NCBI GenBank assembly: GCA_027858745.1 | Contig: JAQICB010000016.1 | Location: 1-33,839, forward strand | Source: Bacteroidales bacterium | GTDB taxonomy: Bacteria > Bacteroidota > Bacteroidia > Bacteroidales > UBA1715 | Direction: 5' to 3' | Length of the DNA stretch: 33,839 nucleotides | Shown here: positions 18,672-27,768 of the stretch, piece by piece | How positions within the stretch are numbered: position 1 is the stretch's first letter | Layout: each line of letters opens with the position of its first letter | Position numbers and translations under genes: made by a program | Notes under the pieces: model-generated | What the model was told of the DNA's origin: nothing | The model's database searches: none | Seen by the model: the letters and a program-made list of their open reading frames with translations, nothing else

Positions 18672-21047
18672 TTACTTGTTTCGGGATGAAACGATTGAAA
18701 ATGGAATTTTTTTCGTATTTCCCAATTCATCTACTATCACTAAAATATGTTTACCAACAGTAGGTGTATACTCTATCTTATGTTCATATTGTGTTGCCTG
18801 CACATATTCTTCATCAACATGCCAAAACAATGTTGTACTGGGTTTTCCATATACGGCTTCGAATATTATTTTTGCTTCATATTCATCTGCTGAAATCGGC
18901 ATCACAATCTCAGCATTATACTGCGGAACTATCACATCTATCACCTCTTCGTTTCGACTCACACAAGTGCTATACAGTTCGGGTAAAGGTGTATATGTTG
19001 CATCTCTTTTTTTATAAAACCATTCTTGTATTGGGGGCAACACAAACCATGCTGTATCTTTCATATGTTGAACGGGATAACAGTGAGCTTGCACCCGAAA
19101 CCTGTAGCTTGAGTCGAGAAATATTTTTCGATGGTACGGACATGCTGTTCCGGAAACACAGGATTGTGGCACAAACATGTCTTTACTCGTACAGTATTTC
19201 TGTGCTCGATAGCCACTTTTGGTACAGATTGGTATGTTTACCATATCATCATTCGGACGATGAAACCAGGTACGTGCATTCAAAAAAGAGAACATTTCGA
19301 ACAGTACAGGAGAAGCATATTGCAATCCGGTAACGCCGGGTCGTCCCTCCCCTGATGCGTTTCCGACCCATACACCAACAGTATATTCGGGTGTAACACC
19401 AACACTCCAGGCATCTCGATGTCCGAAACTGGTACCGGTTTTCCACGCAATTTTCTGTGACGATGCAAAATTTCGCCAGCCAGTCTCTGCCCAGGGACGC
19501 TCCAATGTGGAAAGTGTTGTAAGACATTCATACACTGCACCGGGCGAAAATATAGAATGCGGAATTGAACGTGCATTCGAAGATTTCTGACGTATATACT
19601 GCAAGCCTGTTTGTTCGCCCGGCACCTTACGATTGTGTTGCATAAGTGATTTTCCAAGATAAGTATATGCCGTAACCACATCCCACAAGCTAACTTCTGC
19701 TCCACCTAATATTAAAGACAAACCATACTCTTGTGGATGGCGATTAATAGTAGAAAAATGCAATTTTTCGAGAATATGATAGAATTTTTCTATGCCATAT
19801 TGCTGCAACATACGTACTGCCGGAATGTTAAGTGAATGAGCCAAAGCTTCTGAAGCCGGAACAGCACCGGCATAGTTTTTTTCGAAATTTTCGGGACTAT
19901 ATCCACTAATGGTTGTGGGAATATCTGCCACAAGTTGATGTGGTAACAATTCGCCATCAGAAATCATGGCAGTATACAAAAAAGGTTTCAAAATACTTCC
20001 CGAACTCCGGGGAGCGGAAATAATGTCCACAAATCTATCATTATCAACATGCGGTAACGAAACATTCCCCACATAGGCAAGTACCTCCCCGCTATATGTA
20101 TCTGTTACTAATACTGCAATATTGGAAATATGATTCGCTTGATGATATACCTCTGCATACCGTTGTGCGGTCTGCTCCGCAAATTGTTGTATTGGCGTTT
20201 GAATAGTTGAACGAATACGTTTTCCACCATATCCGTCCGTTTTTGCTCGTTGTAACACATGCGATGCATATTGAGGAATAGCATAGGGTTTATCGGGCAA
20301 AGGTTCGAGCTTGGCTAATTCGTAACTTACCGAATCAATTACTTCTTTGGCATATAATTTATGCAGTAAAAAATTTCGTTTATACAACAGGCGTTCTCTA
20401 TTTTTTCCTGGATGCACTAAGGATGGTGCATTAGGCAAAACCGCCAAAGCACATGCCTCACCCCAGGACAACAATGATGCATCTCGTTTATAATATCGCC
20501 ACGAAGCTGCATCAATACCCACGACATTTCCCCCAAAAGGAGCATGCGACACATATATACGAAGGATTTCTTTTTTTGAATACTTTAACTCCAATCGCAG
20601 TGCCAATATCATTTCATATAATTTAGTCAGAACCGAACGAGAAGAATGATTACACGCCATGCGAATAACCTGCATAGAAATGGTGCTTCCACCACTTACA
20701 ACACGTCCGCCAGAAATATTCTGACGTAACGCTCGTGCCAGAGATACCGGATTTATCCCCGGATGATAATAAAAATATTCATCCTCAAAATACCGAACCG
20801 CCTCACGAATTTTATACGGAATTGTATCCGACTCTGGAAACCGCCATTGTTCATCAGATGAAATAGATGCTGACAATAATCTGTTCTGCGAGTCGACTAA
20901 AACGGTGGCATAATCATTTTGAAATAGAGGAGACGGCAAACAGAACACAAACCATACACAGATTGCACAAAACAACGTAATAATGATTTTACTGCCTGTT
21001 CGCAATTTTCGAACTTTCTTCACAACACGTTCAAATAGTTTTCCCAT
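18672..21047 (-). CDS. pbpC: Penicillin-binding protein 1C (bifunctional peptidoglycan synthase)
   Basis: PBP1C has a glycosyltransferase (GT51) and a transpeptidase-fold domain facing the periplasm. In 791 aa: a membrane anchor at about 19-38; GT51 with the catalytic Glu in FEDEYFYYHPG (E88) and the signature GGSTISMQV (119-127); and the penicillin-binding domain with SILK (nucleophile S351, K354), SLN at 405-407 and KTGT at 536-539. A C-terminal BiPBP_C-like domain covers about 690-791. Cysteines cluster between 608 and 636. All catalytic motifs are intact. It follows the alpha-2-macroglobulin gene by 23 nt, the same pairing seen in many Gram-negatives, and has an unusually clear ribosome binding site. 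Confidence 0.95.
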   Translation of the reverse strand: MGKLFERVVKKVRKLRTGSKIIITLFCAICVWFVFCLPSPLFQNDYATVLVDSQNRLLSASISSDEQWRFPESDTIPYKIREAVRYFEDEYFYYHPGINPVSLARALRQNISGGRVVSGGSTISMQVIRMACNHSSRSVLTKLYEMILALRLELKYSKKEILRIYVSHAPFGGNVVGIDAASWRYYKRDASLLSWGEACALAVLPNAPSLVHPGKNRERLLYKRNFLLHKLYAKEVIDSVSYELAKLEPLPDKPYAIPQYASHVLQRAKTDGYGGKRIRSTIQTPIQQFAEQTAQRYAEVYHQANHISNIAVLVTDTYSGEVLAYVGNVSLPHVDNDRFVDIISAPRSSGSILKPFLYTAMISDGELLPHQLVADIPTTISGYSPENFEKNYAGAVPASEALAHSLNIPAVRMLQQYGIEKFYHILEKLHFSTINRHPQEYGLSLILGGAEVSLWDVVTAYTYLGKSLMQHNRKVPGEQTGLQYIRQKSSNARSIPHSIFSPGAVYECLTTLSTLERPWAETGWRNFASSQKIAWKTGTSFGHRDAWSVGVTPEYTVGVWVGNASGEGRPGVTGLQYASPVLFEMFSFLNARTWFHRPNDDMVNIPICTKSGYRAQKYCTSKDMFVPQSCVSGTACPYHRKIFLDSSYRFRVQAHCYPVQHMKDTAWFVLPPIQEWFYKKRDATYTPLPELYSTCVSRNEEVIDVIVPQYNAEIVMPISADEYEAKIIFEAVYGKPSTTLFWHVDEEYVQATQYEHKIEYTPTVGKHILVIVDELGNTKKIPFSIVSSRNK

Positions 21048-21055
21048 ATAAACTA

Positions 21056-21060
21056 CTCCT
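21056..21060 (-). promoter_or_regulatory. Shine-Dalgarno site of pbpC
   Basis: The minus strand reads AGGAG 8 nt before the pbpC ATG. Bacteroidota genes usually lack such sites, and the other starts I inspected in this window show none. It supports the start at 21047 and may raise PBP1C translation relative to the upstream gene. Confidence 0.6.
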
Positions 21061-21070
21061 CTGTCTCTGT

Positions 21071-24000
21071 TTATTTCGTTACCTCAACCCAATATCCCGG
21101 CACTTTTGCATACACTGTATTATCATACATTGGCTGACAATACAAATTTGGCATATAAAACTTCCCGGTATAGGCTGCATGCAGTAAAATACGGAATGTT
21201 TTTTTCTGACCACGACGTAAATCAAAATACGAATACACTCTATCGTCTCTAATATCCTGATATTGCGGAGCATCTGCCTGTACGGTAGTATGCACCAAAT
21301 CCATACGTGTATTCATAATTTCCCAACCCGAGGGAAAAAGTTGTTCTAAGGCAATATCGGTATAATCATTTGTAATTCCCGGGTGACGAACCATAACCTC
21401 AGCATAAAAATCCGTTCCTTGTTTCAGATTTTTTTGATTAATAGGATTTCCTTTCATATCAAAATACGAAACCGTCATATTCATGTCACTAAACTCTGCG
21501 GTTTCATCCGACATCATTGGCACCCCTTCGAGATACACATTCACAAACTGCGACACTTTCGAGGTATTGGTAACCGCCACCGCATAGGTTTTTGTCTGTG
21601 AAAAATCCAATTTTGCTTGATACACGGGTTTTTCGGTATTTACCGTCAATTCTTTACCGGACAAAACGATGCGTGCCTTCAAATTATCCTTCGAACCCAT
21701 TTGTTCCACAAACTGAGACATTGCCAATAATGCATACGCTGTTGTTTGCGTACTCATCCATGTGTCTTCGGAAAGTTTATCTGCAATTTCATTGGCAAAA
21801 GTATGAGCCGCATCGAGTTCGCCCATCAATACCAGTGTTTCAAGAATCATTGCCTTGTCGCGAGTACGACTTCCGTATGTATAAGCATGATGAGACTGTT
21901 TTGTATCTGATTCATCTATTTTTGCAATAATATCACGAGCCACATCATCTTTACCCGTTTGTGCATACGCAGCTGCTAATCGCCACAATGCAAGATTTGA
22001 TATACCTGCACTTTCCCGCATCCTGTTCATAGCACTTTGTGCGGGTTTTTGAACCAAAGCCAATGTATACAAACGATATGCCTGAATTACATCATTATTT
22101 TGATAACTTTGGTCGCCCACTCGCCACGAATTTGCCTGACGAGTTTGGTAGGCAATCCAATTATCTATAAGAGAACGAGGAATGGTATATCCCTTATTTT
22201 TTGCCGCCACTAAGAAATGACCGGCATAATTTGTTCCCCATTCCGTCACATAATTTCCACCCGGCCAGTAACTGAAACCTCCGCCGGATAATTGAAATTT
22301 CTGCAATCGTTCAATTCCTTCGCGCACATTATAGGAAATTCCCTCCTGCTGTGAGTCAGAAAGATTTACCACAGAGGACAAAAACAATTGTGGAAAAATA
22401 CCCGAAGTGGTTTGTTCGATACAGCCATGCGGATATTTTATTAAAAATTGCAAACGTTTTTGCAAATCAATTGGTTTAATTACCGACAATTCAACAGCAC
22501 CGGCATTTGTACCACTAATTCCAAAAGCTTTCACCTCTTGTTTCCACGTTTCACCGGGTTTTACGAGTGTTTGAATAAGGCGCGTGCTAACTGGATTTGG
22601 CATACGCACCTCAAGATGCGTTTCCGAACGAGCCTGCTCCTTTCCGGAAATTGCCACAATATCAATTTTTCCTTTTCCGACCACATCTTGCACTTTCACC
22701 ATAAACTCCACAACTTTCTCTCCCGGTTTATCAAATTTCACAGAATGCTTCTCAGTACCAATAACCAAGAAATGTGTATCTGTTTTCAAGGAAACAGACA
22801 CCTGCGAAACCTTATCGTTCATCGCAAATACCGTTACCGGAATTGTAATAGTTTCGGTGGGACTCACCAAACGAGGTATTGTCGGCAATACCATCAGAGA
22901 TTTACGGACGGGTACTGTTTTTTCAGCAGAACCATACGCCCCATCTTGTCCCGCAACAACCATACAGCGAACCGAACCAACATAATTTGGCATGGTAAAA
23001 TTGTGTGTATTCTTTTCGTTTTTATCCAATTCGAAAGGACCTAAAACCATCACAACAGGTTTAAATCTATTTGTTTCACTTCCGTCTTTTTTCTCCAAAA
23101 ATTCATCTCCCCCCAATTGCAACAAACCAGCAAGTATACCTTCGAACGCACCGGACACATACTTGTACATATCCCAGGTTCGTACACCAAGTGCTTCTTT
23201 CGAATAAAAAGTATACCATGGATTAGGCGTTTTAAAACGCGTTAAATCGAGCAACCCATCATCGACTATAGCAATAGTATAAGTCATTTTCTTACCCGAT
23301 TTTTCTGAAACCTGCACCGTAAAATTTTGTTCGGGTTGCAATTCATCATTCATACTAATCTCTGGAGTAACATGCGTCTGCGGATCTTCCACACGCACAT
23401 TCTCTATTCCGTACATACGAATTGGTAACTGATTTTCGGACTGATTATGCGGCTGGAGATATGAAATATGAATAAACGCATTAGGCGACATGTCGGGTGT
23501 TGTTTCAATAGTAAAAGTCTGTTCTTTCTTCGTATCAACCCACATTGTTTGTATTACCTTACTTCCATTTTCAATAGACACCAATGCCCGACCTGTTTTA
23601 ATGTCAGGAAGCTTCACCGTAATGAGGTCGCCAACTTTATATAATTCCTTATCAACCGAAAATTGCAACATCTCTGCACCTCCGGGATTTTCACTTCCGG
23701 CATTACTCCACCAACCTTTGTAGGTGGTATAAAATGTTTCACCTGCACGATGTCCACTCTCCATATTCGTTACCTGAATAAACTTTCGTCCCCACGATTC
23801 CACATCGAGATTCATATCAAACATCAGCTTTCCGTCTTTCACCTCTACCGTTTCGGTAAGCAATAAATTTCGGTATCGGTTTGATATATAATTAGCCAAA
23901 TTATCCTCCTCAGATGCATCCCACCAATATCTCCAATAAATTGAAAACACCTCAACTTTCACATTCCCATTCATTGGTTTACCATACTGGTCGACCAAGG

Positions 24001-26629
24001 CAATGGGAATAATATTGCTTTCATTCGAATATAAGGCACTTCTTCGCCCTTTACCTTCCGGCATTTTCAGTCCCACATATGACTCATAGGGAGAATATTT
24101 TACCACAAATCTGTCGGTGCTAAAATCACCTCCGGCGTCAAACGCACGGGTTTTCAGTTGCACATTCACCATACCCGGAGCATTTCGTGTTTCTTGAAAT
24201 GCAAGATTTACCGAGGTATGTCCCTTTTGGTCTACCCGCCCGGAAAACATGGTATATTCCTGCGGATTGAATTCCGCCGCAGGATTATCAAACACATACC
24301 CATCGTAGCCTTTAAAAGACGTTCGTGCCGCCCGCATTGTTGCATCAATTTTCACCTTCGCATTTTGTGCCGGAGCACCGTGCAACCAATCAACTTGCAG
24401 ATTTACCTGCTTGCTTTCTTGCGCAGGAATAATTTCATCAGAAGAAATATCAAAATTAATTTTCATACGGTTTGGCTTAACCGTCTCTATTTTAAGCGAT
24501 TTTGAAAATTCAGAACCACCAACTTTAACCTTCGCAGTCCATGTTCCCGTCGGGTCATCTTCGTCAGTATCTATAAAAAAAGCATAAAAACCATTTGTAT
24601 TTTTCGATTTCACAATTCGCTCTGCCAACTGATTTTCCGGTGTATACAATTCAAACACCACCGGATGATTTGGAGGCAAGATGTTATTTTTATCTTCTAA
24701 AATAAACGTAACAAACAAAGAGTCACCGGGACGCCACACACCACGTTCGCCATAAATATAGCCTTTTATCCCTTTATTCAACTCCTGTCCCTGTACATTA
24801 AACATACTCAAAGACAAAGACGAAGCATTGTCGAGACGTAAATATCCCCGCTGTTCATCTTGTTTTGCAATCAGAATAAAGGGTTTATTTTGTGTCTGAA
24901 TTACCACCTGCCCATCTCCATTCGTTTTCGAAGCAGCAAGCACTTGGTTCTGATAATTTCGCAATTCAATTTCCACACCCGACAAAGGTTCAGCTGTTCG
25001 CACATCCGTTACCACCACATGATAGGCTCCATCGCTCCCCGCTTTGGCAATAATACCAAAATCCGAGGCCAAGACATTTCGTGACACCGTATGATTATTT
25101 CGCATATAATACGAAGGTTTACACGGATTTTTTCTATCTCGCCACGAATAATTTCTCCCATAATTTCGATAATGATATGAATACCCCGAAGAGGGTCCAT
25201 CATATTCCGAATTATCATCCTCCGGTTCTTCATAATATTCTTCATCCTCTGTTTCAGACTCACTACAAGCATAAAGCGAATGCTTTTTCGAAAATCCGAT
25301 ATGCACCTGATATATTGCCCCGGGTTGAGTTTTAATCAACTGCGACAAATCAAGATAAAAAGTATTCCACTCAGCATAATTAATGGGCTTATCAGAAGTT
25401 AAAGGCACCTCACTACGATACACGACACGCCCAACACGAGCAATTTCGCGACTGCCGTCAAATTGATTGACCTGTAAAAACTGCGTAATATTATTCTCAA
25501 AAATTTGTATTATCTTCACATCCACTGCCGAAAGACTCACAGCTTTGAAGGGAAACATAATCCCGTCAGTATTAGGAATAATAACCCCCTCACCCACTAA
25601 TTCCACCTGTGGTTTATGACTCACAAATTCCACTGTATGTTCATAGCGTTTGGCTAATGTTTTTCCCAAACTGTTTTGTAAGGACTCCAACACCTCAAGT
25701 TTAACCTCACCTTGCAGCGATTGTGTCGGGTATATTTTTGCCACACTTCCGTCCACCACAATTTTAAAATTAGATTTCGACAAAGCAAAGAAATCTTTGT
25801 GACTCAACTGGTTTGAATTGAGAGGATCGGAGAAAAACACCGTAAGTGAGGTATTCGGATTTGTCTGCGTGGCAACCCGTATAACCGAGAAATTATCAAT
25901 TGCCGGAATACTTACCCGAAATGTTTTCGTTTCTTCCGCACCAAACAGAGTACCATCACATTCTATCGAAATAGTATATTTATCTTTTTTTCGCGGTACA
26001 CTATCAAGAGAAAAACGAAACAACTTACCATCCTCGCTCGTGAGACTAACTGCTGCTTTACTGCCCGGTATCGAAACTGAGAGGCTCTGTTCAAACACAT
26101 CAACCGGAACATAATCGGCTGTTTGAAAAATCCCATGCACCTTCTGCAGCGAATAATCTTCGAGACTATACGATTCAAAACCGGCAAAATCAAACTCCAT
26201 ATCCTGATGCATTACCTGAAAACGAAATTGCAGTTCAGACAAATCATCCGGCACTTCAATTAATTTACCAAGCTCACAAGTAACCGTATAAATAGCACCC
26301 GACGGCAATCGTTGATCAGGAACAAACGCAATCGTTTGAGCATCTTTCCATACCGCTTTTCCATCAATAGACGGACTGCACGAAAAAGGATTTTTGTCTA
26401 ACTCCTGACCTACAGAAACATTCTCAAATTCCTGTACAAATCGCACCTCAATAGAGGATTGATTGGAAACAACACCCGAGGTGAACGAAATAACATAAGA
26501 AGAAAAAGCCGGGTCAACCTGTATCGGCACCAATGTTTTGGGCGATTCCGAACAAGAATTGAACTGAATAAGACATACTGCAAAAACAAGCATTTTCGCA
26601 AAACGAGAGAGGGGATTTATAGATTTCAT
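21071..26629 (-). CDS. Bacterial alpha-2-macroglobulin lipoprotein (MG domains, thioester)
   Basis: Bacterial alpha-2-macroglobulins are envelope-anchored protease traps: a protease cuts the bait region and is captured by a thioester. The 1852-aa protein has a lipoprotein signal with FNSC and lipid Cys26, followed by a long series of beta-sandwich MG domains. The thioester motif is CIEQ at 1403-1406 in YPHGCIEQTTSG, so the trap should be active. The following alpha-helical thioester domain is visible (FSYWPGGNYVTEWGT and so on). An acidic and Tyr/Ser-rich insertion lies at about 455-520 and starts at Cys455. The gene is immediately upstream of pbpC, as is E. coli yfhM, which suggests joint work on envelope damage. 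The promoter is not clear. Confidence 0.94.
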   Translation of the reverse strand: MKSINPLSRFAKMLVFAVCLIQFNSCSESPKTLVPIQVDPAFSSYVISFTSGVVSNQSSIEVRFVQEFENVSVGQELDKNPFSCSPSIDGKAVWKDAQTIAFVPDQRLPSGAIYTVTCELGKLIEVPDDLSELQFRFQVMHQDMEFDFAGFESYSLEDYSLQKVHGIFQTADYVPVDVFEQSLSVSIPGSKAAVSLTSEDGKLFRFSLDSVPRKKDKYTISIECDGTLFGAEETKTFRVSIPAIDNFSVIRVATQTNPNTSLTVFFSDPLNSNQLSHKDFFALSKSNFKIVVDGSVAKIYPTQSLQGEVKLEVLESLQNSLGKTLAKRYEHTVEFVSHKPQVELVGEGVIIPNTDGIMFPFKAVSLSAVDVKIIQIFENNITQFLQVNQFDGSREIARVGRVVYRSEVPLTSDKPINYAEWNTFYLDLSQLIKTQPGAIYQVHIGFSKKHSLYACSESETEDEEYYEEPEDDNSEYDGPSSGYSYHYRNYGRNYSWRDRKNPCKPSYYMRNNHTVSRNVLASDFGIIAKAGSDGAYHVVVTDVRTAEPLSGVEIELRNYQNQVLAASKTNGDGQVVIQTQNKPFILIAKQDEQRGYLRLDNASSLSLSMFNVQGQELNKGIKGYIYGERGVWRPGDSLFVTFILEDKNNILPPNHPVVFELYTPENQLAERIVKSKNTNGFYAFFIDTDEDDPTGTWTAKVKVGGSEFSKSLKIETVKPNRMKINFDISSDEIIPAQESKQVNLQVDWLHGAPAQNAKVKIDATMRAARTSFKGYDGYVFDNPAAEFNPQEYTMFSGRVDQKGHTSVNLAFQETRNAPGMVNVQLKTRAFDAGGDFSTDRFVVKYSPYESYVGLKMPEGKGRRSALYSNESNIIPIALVDQYGKPMNGNVKVEVFSIYWRYWWDASEEDNLANYISNRYRNLLLTETVEVKDGKLMFDMNLDVESWGRKFIQVTNMESGHRAGETFYTTYKGWWSNAGSENPGGAEMLQFSVDKELYKVGDLITVKLPDIKTGRALVSIENGSKVIQTMWVDTKKEQTFTIETTPDMSPNAFIHISYLQPHNQSENQLPIRMYGIENVRVEDPQTHVTPEISMNDELQPEQNFTVQVSEKSGKKMTYTIAIVDDGLLDLTRFKTPNPWYTFYSKEALGVRTWDMYKYVSGAFEGILAGLLQLGGDEFLEKKDGSETNRFKPVVMVLGPFELDKNEKNTHNFTMPNYVGSVRCMVVAGQDGAYGSAEKTVPVRKSLMVLPTIPRLVSPTETITIPVTVFAMNDKVSQVSVSLKTDTHFLVIGTEKHSVKFDKPGEKVVEFMVKVQDVVGKGKIDIVAISGKEQARSETHLEVRMPNPVSTRLIQTLVKPGETWKQEVKAFGISGTNAGAVELSVIKPIDLQKRLQFLIKYPHGCIEQTTSGIFPQLFLSSVVNLSDSQQEGISYNVREGIERLQKFQLSGGGFSYWPGGNYVTEWGTNYAGHFLVAAKNKGYTIPRSLIDNWIAYQTRQANSWRVGDQSYQNNDVIQAYRLYTLALVQKPAQSAMNRMRESAGISNLALWRLAAAYAQTGKDDVARDIIAKIDESDTKQSHHAYTYGSRTRDKAMILETLVLMGELDAAHTFANEIADKLSEDTWMSTQTTAYALLAMSQFVEQMGSKDNLKARIVLSGKELTVNTEKPVYQAKLDFSQTKTYAVAVTNTSKVSQFVNVYLEGVPMMSDETAEFSDMNMTVSYFDMKGNPINQKNLKQGTDFYAEVMVRHPGITNDYTDIALEQLFPSGWEIMNTRMDLVHTTVQADAPQYQDIRDDRVYSYFDLRRGQKKTFRILLHAAYTGKFYMPNLYCQPMYDNTVYAKVPGYWVEVTK

Positions 26630-26882
26630 TGTGGTTATTTTTTTAATTACTGAGTAAAAATACTATTATTACCCAAATAATTATGTTGAGATAGAAATAT
26701 TTTTATTCACAATATGTGGTTAATTCGTATTTTTTTATCATTCTTTCATACAAACAGTATTCGACTTTTCGCAGAGACTAAATAAAAGGTAAAAAAAATA
26801 TTCATTTCCATTTTCAAAAGATACAATTAGTGTATTCTTTCTATAATAATTCACATTATATAGCCACCCCTTACTTCATAAG

Positions 26883-27007
26883 CTGAGTTCGACGTAATTT
26901 TTCGAGTTCAGATTAGCTCCGCTGAACTCGTCCTTTGTCCTCGGTTGATATAAAAAGCTGTTTATCAAGGCAAATTATTGAATAATAGCGAGCTATTGTA
27001 TAATAAT
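26883..27007 (+). repeat. Structured repeat, copy 1 (three successive inverted repeats)
   Basis: Positions 26883-26998 match 33724-33839 at 114 of 116 bases in the same orientation; beyond that the second copy is cut by the window edge. Three inverted repeats follow one another. Hairpin 1 has an 8-bp perfect stem, CGAGTTCA at 26903-26910 and TGAACTCG at 26923-26930, with a 12-nt loop. Hairpin 2 is TTGATA at 26945-26950 and TATCAA at 26963-26968, also with a 12-nt loop. Hairpin 3 is an AT-rich imperfect palindrome with 16-nt arms (26974-26989 and 26992-27007), 13 of 16 matching. A second GAGTTC at 26885-26890 could compete for the right arm of hairpin 1. No transposase or terminal inverted repeat is seen. 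Nature unknown: a REP-like element, a fragment of an insertion sequence, or a structured RNA. Confidence 0.85.
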
Positions 27008-27126
27008 CATCACACCACACATTCATTATTACATCCACTCAAATTATCAGATAATTCTCTTTTTTTTAGTGAATAACACGTTAATAACTCACATAATAAC
27101 ACCTTATAAAACTAAGGTATTTTAGT

Positions 27127-27134
27127 TATTTTTG
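27127..27134 (+). promoter_or_regulatory. Candidate -7 element for the YigZ-M42-GH3 operon
   Basis: TATTTTTG matches TAnnTTTG and lies 28 nt before the ATG at 27163. The predicted transcript start is about 27141. The -33 position holds TTAT, a poor match. An inverted repeat, AACTAA/TTAGTT, ends at its first base and could be an operator, though it is short. Confidence 0.4.
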
Positions 27135-27162
27135 TGAGAATTAGAACATCGACGGTTTTCAT

Positions 27163-27768
27163 ATGCAAACAGAAACATTTCAAACGATAACAAAGCCATC
27201 TACAGGTTTATTCAAAGACAAGGGCAGTAAATTTATTGCCTACGCACAGCCTGTCGGTTCTATCGACGAAATAACCAAGCATATAGAACGCATCAAAAAA
27301 GAACATCATTCTGCTCGTCATTATTGCTGGGCATATCGCATCGGTTTTCGGGGTGAGGAGTACCGTGTGCAGGACGATGGCGAACCGGTAAATTCTGCAG
27401 GAAAACCTATTCTTGGACAAATTGATGCATTTTCTCTCACACAGGTATTAATTGTTGTTGTCCGTTATTTTGGCGGCACACTTCTTGGTGTCGGAGGACT
27501 AATACAGGCATACAAACAGGCAAGCAAAGATGCATTAGATTCAGCAAACATTAGTACCCAACACATACCATATCCTATTACTATTTCATGTACATATGAA
27601 CATTATCCGCACCTAATGAATATTCTTTCGGGAAATAATTGTACTATTTCCAATGAAGAATATAATAACACAAGATGTAAAATTGACTGTGAAGTAGATA
27701 AAACAACCTTAACTCTTTTGGAACGCGAAAAAAATCTCTATACATCATTGAAAATTAAACTCTCATGA
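27163..27768 (+). CDS. YigZ/IMPACT-family protein
   Basis: This 201-aa protein belongs to the UPF0029/IMPACT family. The eukaryotic member IMPACT inhibits the kinase GCN2; the role of the bacterial members is not established. The N-terminal domain has KKEHHSARHYCWAYRIG and the family signature DDGEPVNSAGKPIL followed by VVVRYFGGTLLGVGGL. The C-terminal part (~130-201) is the ferredoxin-like DUF1949 domain. The length is typical. Its stop overlaps the start of the next gene by 4 nt (ATGA), so the two are translationally coupled. Confidence 0.93.
   Translation: MQTETFQTITKPSTGLFKDKGSKFIAYAQPVGSIDEITKHIERIKKEHHSARHYCWAYRIGFRGEEYRVQDDGEPVNSAGKPILGQIDAFSLTQVLIVVVRYFGGTLLGVGGLIQAYKQASKDALDSANISTQHIPYPITISCTYEHYPHLMNILSGNNCTISNEEYNNTRCKIDCEVDKTTLTLLEREKNLYTSLKIKLS

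Larger units (their letters stand above)
26630..27162 (+). other. 533-bp divergent intergenic region
   Basis: This very AT-rich stretch lies between the divergent alpha-2-macroglobulin and YigZ genes. It holds the first copy of the structured repeat (26883-27007) and a -7 element for the YigZ gene at 27127-27134. A 6-bp inverted repeat (AACTAA at 27110-27115, TTAGTT at 27122-27127) abuts that element. I see no RNA gene or credible small ORF, and no convincing promoter for the alpha-2-macroglobulin gene. Confidence 0.6.

Noticed and set aside
26883-27007. MITE with terminal inverted repeats
   Set aside because: The reverse complement of the left end (CTGAGTTCGACG) is not found to the right of copy 1, and no target-site duplication can be defined.
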